Assembly (NCBI RefSeq): GCF_019795105.1
Contig: NZ_JAIMFO010000004.1
Location: 124,001-188,000 of the forward strand
Direction: 5' to 3'
Source: Collinsella ureilytica
GTDB lineage: Bacteria; Actinomycetota; Coriobacteriia; Coriobacteriales; Coriobacteriaceae
DNA: 64,000 nt
Within the stretch, counting starts at the first letter, position 1. Each line of letters opens with the position of its first letter. Below are positions 17,865 through 24,999 of this stretch, piece by piece. A program made the translations under genes and the position numbers. The notes beneath the pieces were generated by a model. It did not search any database. It saw only the letters and a program-made list of their open reading frames with translations, and was not told the DNA's origin.

Positions 17865-18284
17865 ATGGCAAAGATCGCAGTAATCTATTGGAGTGGCACG
17901 GGCAATACTGAAACGATGGCAAATGCCGTGGTTGAGGGCATTAACGAGGCTGGCGGTACGGCTGAGCTTTTCCAGGTTTCTGACTTTGACAAGGCTACCT
18001 TGGGCGACTATGAGGCCTTTGCTCTGGGCTGCCCCGCGATGGGCTCAGAAGAGCTTGAGTACGACGAGTTCCAGCCATTCTGGGACGATACGAAAGAGCT
18101 CTATGGAGATCGCAAGGTTGTCCTTTTTGGAAGCTATGAGTGGGCAGATGGAGAGTGGATGGAAACCTGGCGCGCCGACGCAGATGCTGCTGGCGTGAAC
18201 GTTGTAGATACCCTGATCGTCTACGACGCACCCGATGCGGAGGGAGAGGCCTCAGCTCAGGTCTTAGGTGCCAAGCTCGTGTAA
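17865..18284 (+). CDS. Short-chain flavodoxin
   Basis: 139 residues. The N-terminal FMN phosphate-binding loop is WSGTGNTETMA. The aromatic-containing loops are GCPAMGSEELEYDEF and FGSYEWADGEW. It carries single electrons at low potential and can replace ferredoxin under iron limitation. The ATG at 17865 has GAAAGGA upstream, preferred over the ATG at 17859. It lies 39 bases behind the DUF3793 gene and upstream of a Fur-family regulator, so iron-responsive control is likely. Confidence 0.92.
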   Translation: MAKIAVIYWSGTGNTETMANAVVEGINEAGGTAELFQVSDFDKATLGDYEAFALGCPAMGSEELEYDEFQPFWDDTKELYGDRKVVLFGSYEWADGEWMETWRADADAAGVNVVDTLIVYDAPDAEGEASAQVLGAKLV

Positions 18285-18420
18285 CGAAAAGCGAGCTATT
18301 TGATCACTGAGTTCGCACGCTGAACACATACGGAGTGCCTACCATCACGTGCCCGGCCGGGTCTTTCTGAAGCAGACGTGCTCAGTAAGAACTGGTCGGG
18401 CGCTTGTATACACTACCCTG

Positions 18421-18439
18421 TGGTATCGTTAAAATACCA
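18421..18439 (+). promoter_or_regulatory. 19-bp palindrome before the Fur-family gene
   Basis: TGGTAT-N7-ATACCA, 19 bases in all, lies 25 bases before the start of the Fur-family gene. The length equals that of classical Fur boxes, although the sequence is not the GATAAT type. Autoregulation is the simplest reading. Confidence 0.5.
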
Positions 18440-18464
18440 TGCGCGCTAACATGAAAGGAGGGTC

Positions 18465-18884
18465 ATGGAAGTTCGTCGTCGTCATACTCACCAGCGCCAG
18501 CTGGTACTTGATGCCGTCCTTGCGCGCAGCGATCATCCCACGGCAGAAGATATTTTTACCGATGTCCGCACCAAGGATGCAAAGATTAGCCGCGGTACGG
18601 TTTATCGAAATCTCAATTTACTCGAAGAATCAGGTTTAATTTCTTCGGTGCATGTTCCTGGCGGCAATCGTTTTGACTGGCGAACCGATGACCACTCCCA
18701 TGTGGTTTGCACCTCGTGTGGAGCAATTGCAGATGCCCCACTCCCCTCTGATAACCAGCTCGATAGCCTAGCCTCATCGCATACGGGTTACAAAATTAGC
18801 TCGCATAGCACGGTCTTCTATGGGCTTTGCCCCGCTTGCCAGCGCGATGCAGTGCGCAATCAAGACGCCCACAAGCACGCATAA
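18465..18884 (+). CDS. Fur/PerR-family transcriptional regulator
   Basis: 139 residues. The winged helix includes HPTAEDIF and the recognition region RGTVYRNLNLLEESGLI. The C-terminal dimerisation domain has the metal site DDHSHVVCTSCG and the second Cys pair CPAC, giving the four-Cys structural zinc site. The DDHSH motif is shared by Fur and PerR, so iron sensing versus peroxide sensing cannot be settled. AAAGGAGG lies just upstream. It sits next to flavodoxin and metal-protein genes. Confidence 0.9.
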   Translation: MEVRRRHTHQRQLVLDAVLARSDHPTAEDIFTDVRTKDAKISRGTVYRNLNLLEESGLISSVHVPGGNRFDWRTDDHSHVVCTSCGAIADAPLPSDNQLDSLASSHTGYKISSHSTVFYGLCPACQRDAVRNQDAHKHA

Positions 18885-19082
18885 GCTGCTCATTCACGTA
18901 CAAAACGATATAGGCAAACGGATCCAATGGGCTCCTGTACCTACGATGCCCTGAGCAGGCACGAGCCACCAAGAAGCATGCTGTTTAAGATGCCTATTGC
19001 GCGTCGGCGCTCTCTTGTGGCACCGGCACCGCCCACAATGCCGCCCACAACATCGAGCACAACGCCGCTGACATCACCACAC

Positions 19083-19850
19083 CTACACCAGACCTAGATG
19101 CTCGCAGGCCTTCCAAATACCATCTTCATCAACTGAGGCTGTTACAAAATCAGCCTGAGCTTGCACCTGCTCCCAAGCATCTCCCATCGCAACTGCCGTG
19201 CCTACCTCTTGAAACATCGGCAGATCATTTTCTCCATCACCAAAGGCAACTGCCTCAGAAGCATCGATACCAAAGCGCTCAAGGGTTGCACGCACGCCAT
19301 AGCCTTTTCCGCCCGCTGCGGGAACCACATCACAAAAGCCATCAATCCAGCGGGTGAGAGCTACATGCTCACAGGCCTCACGAATCTGAGCCTCTTCTTC
19401 ACGCGTTACAAATGCGCAGAACTGATAGATCGGACGCTCAAGCGCTAAGGACAAATCACCAAGCTCATAGGTGATACCTACTGTTTTCTCAATGTCTGCT
19501 ACACGCTCGCCACGCCGGTTAATAAAGCAGCTATCTTCGTGTAAAACAAGGAGGTCATACGCGCCAGAGGCGGCTTGAGAAACAACCGTTTTTGCATCCT
19601 TGGGATCAATCGGGCAATCGCGAAAGACGCCCTCGCCATCAAAGCACAACTGACCATTGAGCGTGATATACGCATCAAATCCCTGAGCAAGCTCAGGCGC
19701 GAGCAAACCATGGCTTCGACCCGTTGCAATGATGGTCAAAATCCCTTGCCGACGAAGTTCGTCGAGAGCAGCCTGGGCAGAAGGTGGAACGGAATGCGTC
19801 TTAAAGCTCGCAAGTGTGCCATCTACATCAAAAAAGACTGCCTTGATCAT
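19083..19850 (-). CDS. HAD-superfamily phosphatase, Cof type (IIB)
   Basis: 255 residues. Motif I is FFDVDGTLA, motif II TIIATGRS, and motif IV FGDGENDLPMF. The large C2B cap is typical of Cof/YbiV-like enzymes. These dephosphorylate sugar phosphates or related metabolites and often have broad specificity. It follows the broken mannitol-type PTS gene on the same strand, but a hairpin separates them. The substrate cannot be told. Confidence 0.88.
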   Translation of the reverse strand: MIKAVFFDVDGTLASFKTHSVPPSAQAALDELRRQGILTIIATGRSHGLLAPELAQGFDAYITLNGQLCFDGEGVFRDCPIDPKDAKTVVSQAASGAYDLLVLHEDSCFINRRGERVADIEKTVGITYELGDLSLALERPIYQFCAFVTREEEAQIREACEHVALTRWIDGFCDVVPAAGGKGYGVRATLERFGIDASEAVAFGDGENDLPMFQEVGTAVAMGDAWEQVQAQADFVTASVDEDGIWKACEHLGLV

Positions 19851-19911
19851 CTTTGCCCTTCGGCCTCGGTGCTCATGCGTGTCCCCATACTATCAGCAAT
19901 ACACATAAGGA

Positions 19912-19938
19912 CAGCCGCCGATTTTAACCGACGGCTGC
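19912..19938 (-). terminator. Possible terminator after the PTS remnant
   Basis: CAGCCG and CGGCTG pair (with one internal mismatch and two further pairs) around an AT-rich loop, 84 bases after the PTS stop on the leftward strand. The following T-run is poor (TCCTTATGT). Confidence 0.4.
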
Positions 19939-20021
19939 CCTGAGAAGTCAGCAGGGAGCATGTGGCTGCGAATAAGCTCTATGACCGAGGCCAAACGCCC
20001 GCCACAGCTTTCTGCGCTAAC

Positions 20022-21172
20022 TCACTGCCCTTCTGTGAGTGAGCGTACAATCCAGTCTACATCGTCGGTGGTCTTCATCTTTTCAAGCACCGCTTCATCC
20101 TCGAGCACCTCACTGATCGCAGCTAAAACCTCAAGATGCTCGCTTCCCTTACCAGCAATTCCTACCAGCAAGTATGCCTTCTCTCCATCAAGATCAATAC
20201 CTGCAGGATACTGCTGAATTACAACACCGGTCTTTTTCACGGAGTCTTTTGCCTCAGCTGTTCCGTGTGGAATGGCAACTCCCATACCCAGATACACACT
20301 CGTGAGCTTATCGCGGGCACCCATGGCATCGATATAGGCCGCGTCAACGCAACCCTTTTGCACGAGCAGCTCGCCCGAAACTCGAATTGCATCCTCACGC
20401 GAGAGCGATGCAAGCCCCACCTGAACATCTGCTGCAGAAATTGCGAGAGCAGGAGCTTGCTTAGCTTTCTCTTTCAGAGCGGGTGCAGCAATTTCTCCAG
20501 ATACGAGCCCGTGCGCCAACGACATTGAAGTGAGTGCTTCAAACAAGGCATCAAGCTCAGGATCATCCAAGAAGTTATCGATCGTTACAATCTGGACTGA
20601 AGGAGCGCTGCGACGTGCCCGCTCAGAGAGGGTGCGTTGGCAAACTACAATGCTCGCCTATGCTGGAACACTATCAACACTCGAATGCAAAACCTTCAGA
20701 TCAGGACGATCCCCTGCCAAACGATTACGGAAGCGCGTCGCGCCCATAGCAGAAGAGCCCATGCCAGCATCGCAAGCAAATACGATGGTGCTGCCCTCTG
20801 TACCCGAAATCGCTGCGGCCTCAGAGCTGCCCTTCATCGAGCGCACCTTCTCGCTCGCACGCTCAAGATCTGCTGCGGCTGCCGAGCGAACAGTGGGTGC
20901 TGCAATCAGGAAGGAAACCGCAGCTGCAAGTACAACGCCTGCAAAGTTGATAAGCACCAGATCAGGAGGTGTCATGGACATGAAGGCAATGATGGAGCCC
21001 GGGGAAGCCGCAGAAGTAAGACCTGCCTTCATAACGCTAAACCATGCAATTGCTGCAATATTGCCCGCAATTGGAGCAATAATCACGCGTGGATTCATGA
21101 GTACGTAGGGGAAATAAATCTCGTGGATACCACCAAAGAAGTGAATGACCACGGCACCAAGAGCAGACTGGC
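20022..21172 (-). pseudogene. Truncated and interrupted mannitol-type PTS EIICBA
   Basis: A remnant of an MtlA-like fused transporter. It starts in the middle of EIIC at TRQSALG and IHFFGGIHEIYFPYVLM, so roughly the first 270 residues are gone. EIIB follows with the phosphocysteine site FACDAGMGSSAMG. An in-frame TAG at 20660-20658 interrupts EIIB where the family normally reads on. The frame then continues through CQRTLSERARRSAP to EIIA with its phosphohistidine in GVAIPHGT. The truncation point meets the truncated gene on the other strand, which indicates one deletion. The EIIA half (from TTG 20570) could still be made as a separate protein. Confidence 0.88.
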
Positions 21173-21936
21173 GTGTATGAGCATGAAATGGGAATTCGCG
21201 AGGGCGGCAAGCTCGCCATTGTAGCTGGAGCAGGCCCTATGGGGCTTGGCGCGCTGACCTACGCCCTGCATTGTGACCGTCGTCCCGGCCTCGTTGTCGG
21301 AGCAGATATTGACCAAAGCCGTCTTGATCGAGCAGCTGAGCTCTTCCCTCCTGCAGAGGTCAAGGAGGAGACGGGCATTGATCTGATCTTTGTCAACAAC
21401 GGAGAGCTTGAAGACCAAGCAGCAGGACTTCGCGAGCTGAGTGGCGGCACTGGTTTTGACGACGTACTTTGCTATGCACCTGTTGCGTCAGTCGTTACGC
21501 TCTCTGCTGCTATCTTAGGACGCGATGGCTGCCTCAACTTCTTTGCAGAACCTACCGACAAAGAGTTTTCTACTCCATTAACTTCTACGATATTCATTAT
21601 GGATCAACCCATGTCATGGGCACCACGGGCGGAAATACTGCAGACGAAATTGAGTCACTTGAGCTCACCGCTGCTGGTCGGATTGATCCAGCCGTTATGG
21701 TGACTCACATTGGCGGGCTTGACGCTGCAGCAGAAACTACGCTCAACCTGCCCAATATTCCAGGCGGCAAGAAGCTCATTTATACCCATATCAATATGCC
21801 GCTCACAGCCTTAGATGAGCTGCGGAGCCAGGCAGACACCGACGAGCGCTTTGCTGGTTTGGCAGATATTGTTGAAGTGAATCGTGGGCTTTGGTGCCCT
21901 GAGGCTGAGCGCTATTTGCTCAAGCGTTGGGCATAA
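21166..21936 (+). pseudogene. Truncated, frameshifted L-sorbose-1-phosphate reductase-like dehydrogenase
   Basis: A remnant of a zinc-dependent medium-chain alcohol dehydrogenase resembling SorE, which makes glucitol-6-phosphate from sorbose-1-phosphate. The catalytic N-terminal domain is missing. The sequence starts in the linker (YEHEMGIREGGKLAIV) and the NAD-binding GAGPMGLGA. Near 21580 the frame shifts by one base: KEFSTPL continues in the other frame as NFYDIHYGSTHVMGTTGG, down to ERYLLKRWA. It is joined head-to-head to the broken PTS gene. The intact DeoR gene downstream may have controlled this former polyol/sorbose locus. Confidence 0.8.
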
Positions 21937-22026
21937 TCGCACACTGCCTCATTACCTGCACGCACGGGGACACCATGCTCAAAGCTACGGTGTCCCCGTT
22001 TACGCTCTTACGCTACGCTTTCAAGC

Positions 22027-22048
22027 TGGTATGATACAAACGATACCA
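22027..22048 (+). promoter_or_regulatory. TGGTAT-N10-ATACCA inverted repeat before the deoR-type gene
   Basis: A perfect six-base inverted repeat ends at the AAGGAGG of the regulator gene. It includes a TATGAT that could act as -10. It is a likely autoregulatory operator. Confidence 0.5.
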
Positions 22049-22060
22049 AGGAGGATCAGA

Positions 22061-22813
22061 ATGAAGCAGAGGCGTAGCGCACTTGTTGATATGGTTAATC
22101 GTATGGGAACGGTATCGTTCCACCAGATTAAAGACGCATTTCCTGACGTCTCAGACATGACGCTTCGTACTGATCTCAAAGCACTCGATGCTGATCGGCA
22201 AATTGTTCGCATTCATGGCGGAGCCAGATCCGTTGAACAGATCATTGGAACCGATGGCCTGCTTGCGACGCGCACGAGCAAGCATGCAGATGAAAAAGAA
22301 CAAATTGCACGCAAGGCCATTGAGCTCATCAAACCGAATACCACTGTCTTTCTTGACTCGGGGAGCACCACCACGGCACTTGCTGCCTCGTTTCCCGACG
22401 AGCCGATTATGGTCTTTTCCTCAAGCATTACCTGTGCAGCAGAGCTTGCTCGCTTAAAGCACCCAAGCGTATATATGACCGGAGGCGAGCTCGATCGCTA
22501 TAGCATGAGCCTCAATGGAAGCCAAGCTTTGAGTAGCGTACGCACCCTCTCATTTGACCAGTATTTTATGGGCATTACGGGCTATACCATGCATGGAGGC
22601 GTTGTCTGCGGATCAAGCGAAGAGACGAGTCTCAAACAAACCTGCATTGAACGCGCCGATGAAGTTATTGCCCTCATGGACTCAAGCAAAGTGGGCCGCC
22701 GCAGCACCTTCACCGTATGCGATCTTGATCAGATTGATATTGTGGTAAGTGATGGAAAGCTACCCGAAGACTTCTTGCTTGCCTGCAGCAACGCAGGCGT
22801 CGAAGTGCTTTAA
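22061..22813 (+). CDS. DeoR/GlpR-family transcriptional regulator
   Basis: 250 residues. The N-terminal DeoR helix-turn-helix is MGTVSFHQIKDAFPDVSDMT with the following DLKAL. The C-terminal sugar-phosphate-sensing domain has the family motif FLDSGSTTTALA and the later MDSSKVGRRS. Family members sense phosphorylated sugars and repress PTS and catabolic operons. AAGGAGG lies six bases upstream. It directly follows the broken dehydrogenase gene and has probably outlived its targets, or acts elsewhere. Confidence 0.9.
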   Translation: MKQRRSALVDMVNRMGTVSFHQIKDAFPDVSDMTLRTDLKALDADRQIVRIHGGARSVEQIIGTDGLLATRTSKHADEKEQIARKAIELIKPNTTVFLDSGSTTTALAASFPDEPIMVFSSSITCAAELARLKHPSVYMTGGELDRYSMSLNGSQALSSVRTLSFDQYFMGITGYTMHGGVVCGSSEETSLKQTCIERADEVIALMDSSKVGRRSTFTVCDLDQIDIVVSDGKLPEDFLLACSNAGVEVL

Positions 22814-23000
22814 GCTTCTGAGGCACTGGCGGCTGAGACACCTAGGCGCTTCAGAGGCCTGAGACGCCGACATCGGGACATCTGAGGTGTCTGGGCTACC
22901 GGCAACTGGGACGCCCAGAACATCGGCATCTAGACACCTAGATCAAGCACACCGGGCACCAGAGAACCTGAGTGCCAGGAAACCAGGGCACCAGAAACGC
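22814..23000. repeat. Degenerate short-period repeat tract
   Basis: An unusual noncoding stretch built from variants of words such as GACACCTAG, GACATCTGAG, GACGCC and GGGCACCAGA. The last occurs twice exactly, near 22948 and 22984. No open frame or hairpin-plus-T-run is apparent. It looks like a decayed minisatellite after the deoR-type gene. Confidence 0.5.
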
Positions 23001-23119
23001 TAGGGCAGCAGCTCGCATTTCTCACTGTGGAGCCAACCACCCCGTGAAATGACTTGCTCCGATGTAGTCTCCAGCGGAGCAAACAAACTGTCATCAAGAA
23101 GCGTAATAAGCTTCACCAT
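23000..23119 (-). CDS. Small hypothetical protein divergent from orphan abiEi
   Basis: A 39-codon frame beginning MVKLITLLDDSLFAPLETT and ending LHSEKCELLP. The ATG has AGAGGA seven bases upstream, a good ribosome site. It shares its upstream region with the AbiEi gene, which reads the other way. No function is recognised. Its end contains the left copy of a 16-base direct repeat, so it may be the truncated start of a longer gene cut by a rearrangement. Confidence 0.4.
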   Translation of the reverse strand: MVKLITLLDDSLFAPLETTSEQVISRGGWLHSEKCELLP

Positions 23120-23849
23120 TTTTGAATCCTCTTATTAAGTTGCTTGAATTGTTGCGTATTATGCTACAATTCAAGCATGAGAATTCTTGAAGACATACGA
23201 CTCCTCAACGATATCGCTTCTTCTCAGAAGGGGTTATTCACTACAGCGCAAGCAAAACAAACTGGAATTGAGCGCTATACGCTCTCAAGATTAGAGAAGA
23301 GCGGAAATATTGAAAGACTTGCGCATGGCGTCTACCGAATGGGAGGCTCCCCAAGCTCACGCGAAGAAGAGGTGTTCGCAGTCTGGCTTTCGCTCAATCC
23401 CACAAGACAGCCTGGATCACCTTTCGATTCGAACTCCCCTATTGTCATGGGCTCAACAGCGGCATGGCTGCTTGAACTTGGTGAAATTGGACCTACACCT
23501 TATGAGTTCTGCACAAAAGACCGCCGTCAAACGCAGCGCCCTCATATGCGCTTGCGCAAGCGATGCGTCAAGCAACAAGACATCATGCTTGTCTCTGGAC
23601 TACCTACCACAACGCCAGAGCGCACGGTTATTGATCTTATTGACGTAGGAGAAGATCTCAGCCTGATCTCGAATGTTCTATGCGATGCGCTCAGCCAAGG
23701 CAAGATCCATGATGAAACTAAGCTCATCAAAGAGGTTAATAAACGAGCACCTCGCAGAGGTCATACCACCTCTCAAAGCCTGTTCGAGATTCTTCTGAAA
23801 GAGGGTGGCAGATGGTCTTCGAAAATGCATTGCTCTCACTGTGGAGCCA
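23020..23849. repeat. 16-bp direct repeats flanking the orphan AbiEi gene
   Basis: TCTCACTGTGGAGCCA occurs at 23020-23035 and again at 23834-23849, 814 bases apart, enclosing the AbiEi gene and its promoter. The right copy covers the last codons and stop of the LacI-family gene. The pattern resembles the duplication left by insertion or by recombination between short homologies. Confidence 0.6.
23143..23175 (+). promoter_or_regulatory. Operator-promoter of orphan abiEi with leaderless start
   Basis: CTTGAATTG (23143-23151) and CAATTCAAG (23167-23175) form a perfect nine-base inverted repeat that ends one base before the start codon. TACAAT at 23165-23170 fits a -10 box and would place the transcript start at or next to the ATG at 23177. 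No SD is present. Confidence 0.6.
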
Positions 23850-23854
23850 GCTGA
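23177..23854 (+). CDS. AbiEi-like antitoxin/regulator without its toxin
   Basis: 225 residues. The N-terminal winged helix of the AbiEi type (GLFTTAQAKQTGIERYTLSR, then LAHGVYRM) is followed by a domain with TTPERTVIDLI, characteristic of type IV antitoxins. AbiEi normally represses and neutralises AbiEii, a nucleotidyltransferase encoded directly downstream. Here the next gene is a LacI regulator on the other strand, and the last dozen residues (SSKMHCSHCGAS) look non-native. The protein overlaps the LacI stop by 19 bases. A truncated TA locus or a stand-alone regulator are the options. Confidence 0.7.
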   Translation: MRILEDIRLLNDIASSQKGLFTTAQAKQTGIERYTLSRLEKSGNIERLAHGVYRMGGSPSSREEEVFAVWLSLNPTRQPGSPFDSNSPIVMGSTAAWLLELGEIGPTPYEFCTKDRRQTQRPHMRLRKRCVKQQDIMLVSGLPTTTPERTVIDLIDVGEDLSLISNVLCDALSQGKIHDETKLIKEVNKRAPRRGHTTSQSLFEILLKEGGRWSSKMHCSHCGAS

Positions 23855-24840
23855 GCGTGAATAGAATCGGTCAGAACGACATCGCACGTAAGCATATGCG
23901 TTCCGAAATCATTCCGATCACCCTGTAGGCGCTGTCGCATCATCTCAATGATGAGATCAACAATCTCTTCCATGGGCTGGCGTATTACTGTAAGCGGCGG
24001 AAACATAACGTCACTAAAATCGTAATCGTCAAAACTTGCGAATCCGATATCAGACCCAGGTCGCAAACCTCGTTCATTTACCGCCTTTAGGGCACCGAGA
24101 GCCATGTAATAATTACACGCAAAAAGGGCTGTCACTTCGCCCTGATCAAGCAGCTGACAAGCCGCGCGATAACCACCAAGCTTAGTAGAATCGCAGATCT
24201 GAATATCTCCCTTATATGCCTCCGCATGACGGTCAGCATATGCACGTTGCCAACCTACTAGGCGCTCACGTCCGACATACGTAGTTTGTGAGGGCGCAAT
24301 AACTCCTATCCGCTGATGTCCCGCATCGAGCATCGCTGAGACAACTCTTTTTGTACTATCTGCATTATCAACCACTATCGAATCGATTTCAGAATGTGGC
24401 ATTGGGTTATCAACCACAATGAGGGGGATATCTAGCTGCGGAAGCGCTTCCAAACACTGAGCATCAACCTCAGAAGAGAAAATGACAATACCTTCTACCA
24501 ATCGACTTCTAAGAAAACGAATCTTATGCATGAGCACATCAACATCGCCGTGAAAATCGATGAAGAGTGCGGAATAATCCACGCGCTCAAGCTCAGCCTC
24601 AAGCCGTCCAATACTTGAACCCACAAAGACATTACCCGCATTAGACATCAAGACACCGATGGTATAGCTTTTATTTTTCGTGAGTGCACGACCGAGAATA
24701 TTCGGACGATAATCAAGTTCCTCTACAACACGTGAAATCGCTCGCGCATTTGCATCCCGTACTTTTATTCCATTGAGATAGCGGGATACTGTTCCTACTG
24801 ATACACCGCTACGCTGAGCTATCTCACGAATATTTGCCAC
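23836..24840 (-). CDS. LacI-family transcriptional regulator, probable fucose-locus regulator
   Basis: 334 residues. The N-terminal LacI helix-turn-helix is IREIAQRSGVSVGTVSRYLN with the hinge helix NILGRAL. The periplasmic-binding-like effector domain includes IGFASFDDYDFSD. It lies just beyond the end of the fucose/blood-group operon on the same strand, separated by a terminator. A GAACCGGTTC palindrome 71 bases upstream recurs at the operon head, so it probably controls both. The inducer, possibly fucose, fuculose-phosphate or an imported oligosaccharide, is unknown. Confidence 0.85.
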   Translation of the reverse strand: MANIREIAQRSGVSVGTVSRYLNGIKVRDANARAISRVVEELDYRPNILGRALTKNKSYTIGVLMSNAGNVFVGSSIGRLEAELERVDYSALFIDFHGDVDVLMHKIRFLRSRLVEGIVIFSSEVDAQCLEALPQLDIPLIVVDNPMPHSEIDSIVVDNADSTKRVVSAMLDAGHQRIGVIAPSQTTYVGRERLVGWQRAYADRHAEAYKGDIQICDSTKLGGYRAACQLLDQGEVTALFACNYYMALGALKAVNERGLRPGSDIGFASFDDYDFSDVMFPPLTVIRQPMEEIVDLIIEMMRQRLQGDRNDFGTHMLTCDVVLTDSIHAQLAPQ

Positions 24841-24910
24841 TTAAGACCCTGCCCATCATGCACATCGTTCCGGAGACGCGCTCATTGTCCCACAGTGCGC
24901 GCAGGGTCTG

Positions 24911-24920
24911 GAACCGGTTC
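24911..24920 (-). promoter_or_regulatory. GAACCGGTTC palindrome upstream of the LacI gene
   Basis: A perfect ten-base palindrome of LacI-operator type, 71 bases before the regulator start. AACCGGTT is shared with the site before fucK, which supports autoregulation. Confidence 0.6.
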
Positions 24921-24952
24921 AAATGAAAATGCATATCCTCACAATAGTTAAT

Positions 24953-24989
24953 AAGCCCGCTGTTGGGCGCATAACACAACAGCGGGCTT
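24953..24989 (-). terminator. Terminator of the fucose/blood-group operon
   Basis: AAGCCCGCTGTTG and CAACAGCGGGCTT form a perfect 13-base stem just past the GH98 stop. The T-content after it is modest on the leftward strand (ATTAACTATT). Confidence 0.8.
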
Positions 24990-24999
24990 ACTTGACCGT

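Noticed and set aside
18890-19082. Val/Gly-rich leftward frame before the HAD gene
   Set aside because: No start codon with an SD, 46 codons at most, not recognisable as a gene or bacteriocin.
22814-23000. CRISPR array
   Set aside because: The repeats are short, degenerate and not separated by regular spacers, and no cas genes are present.
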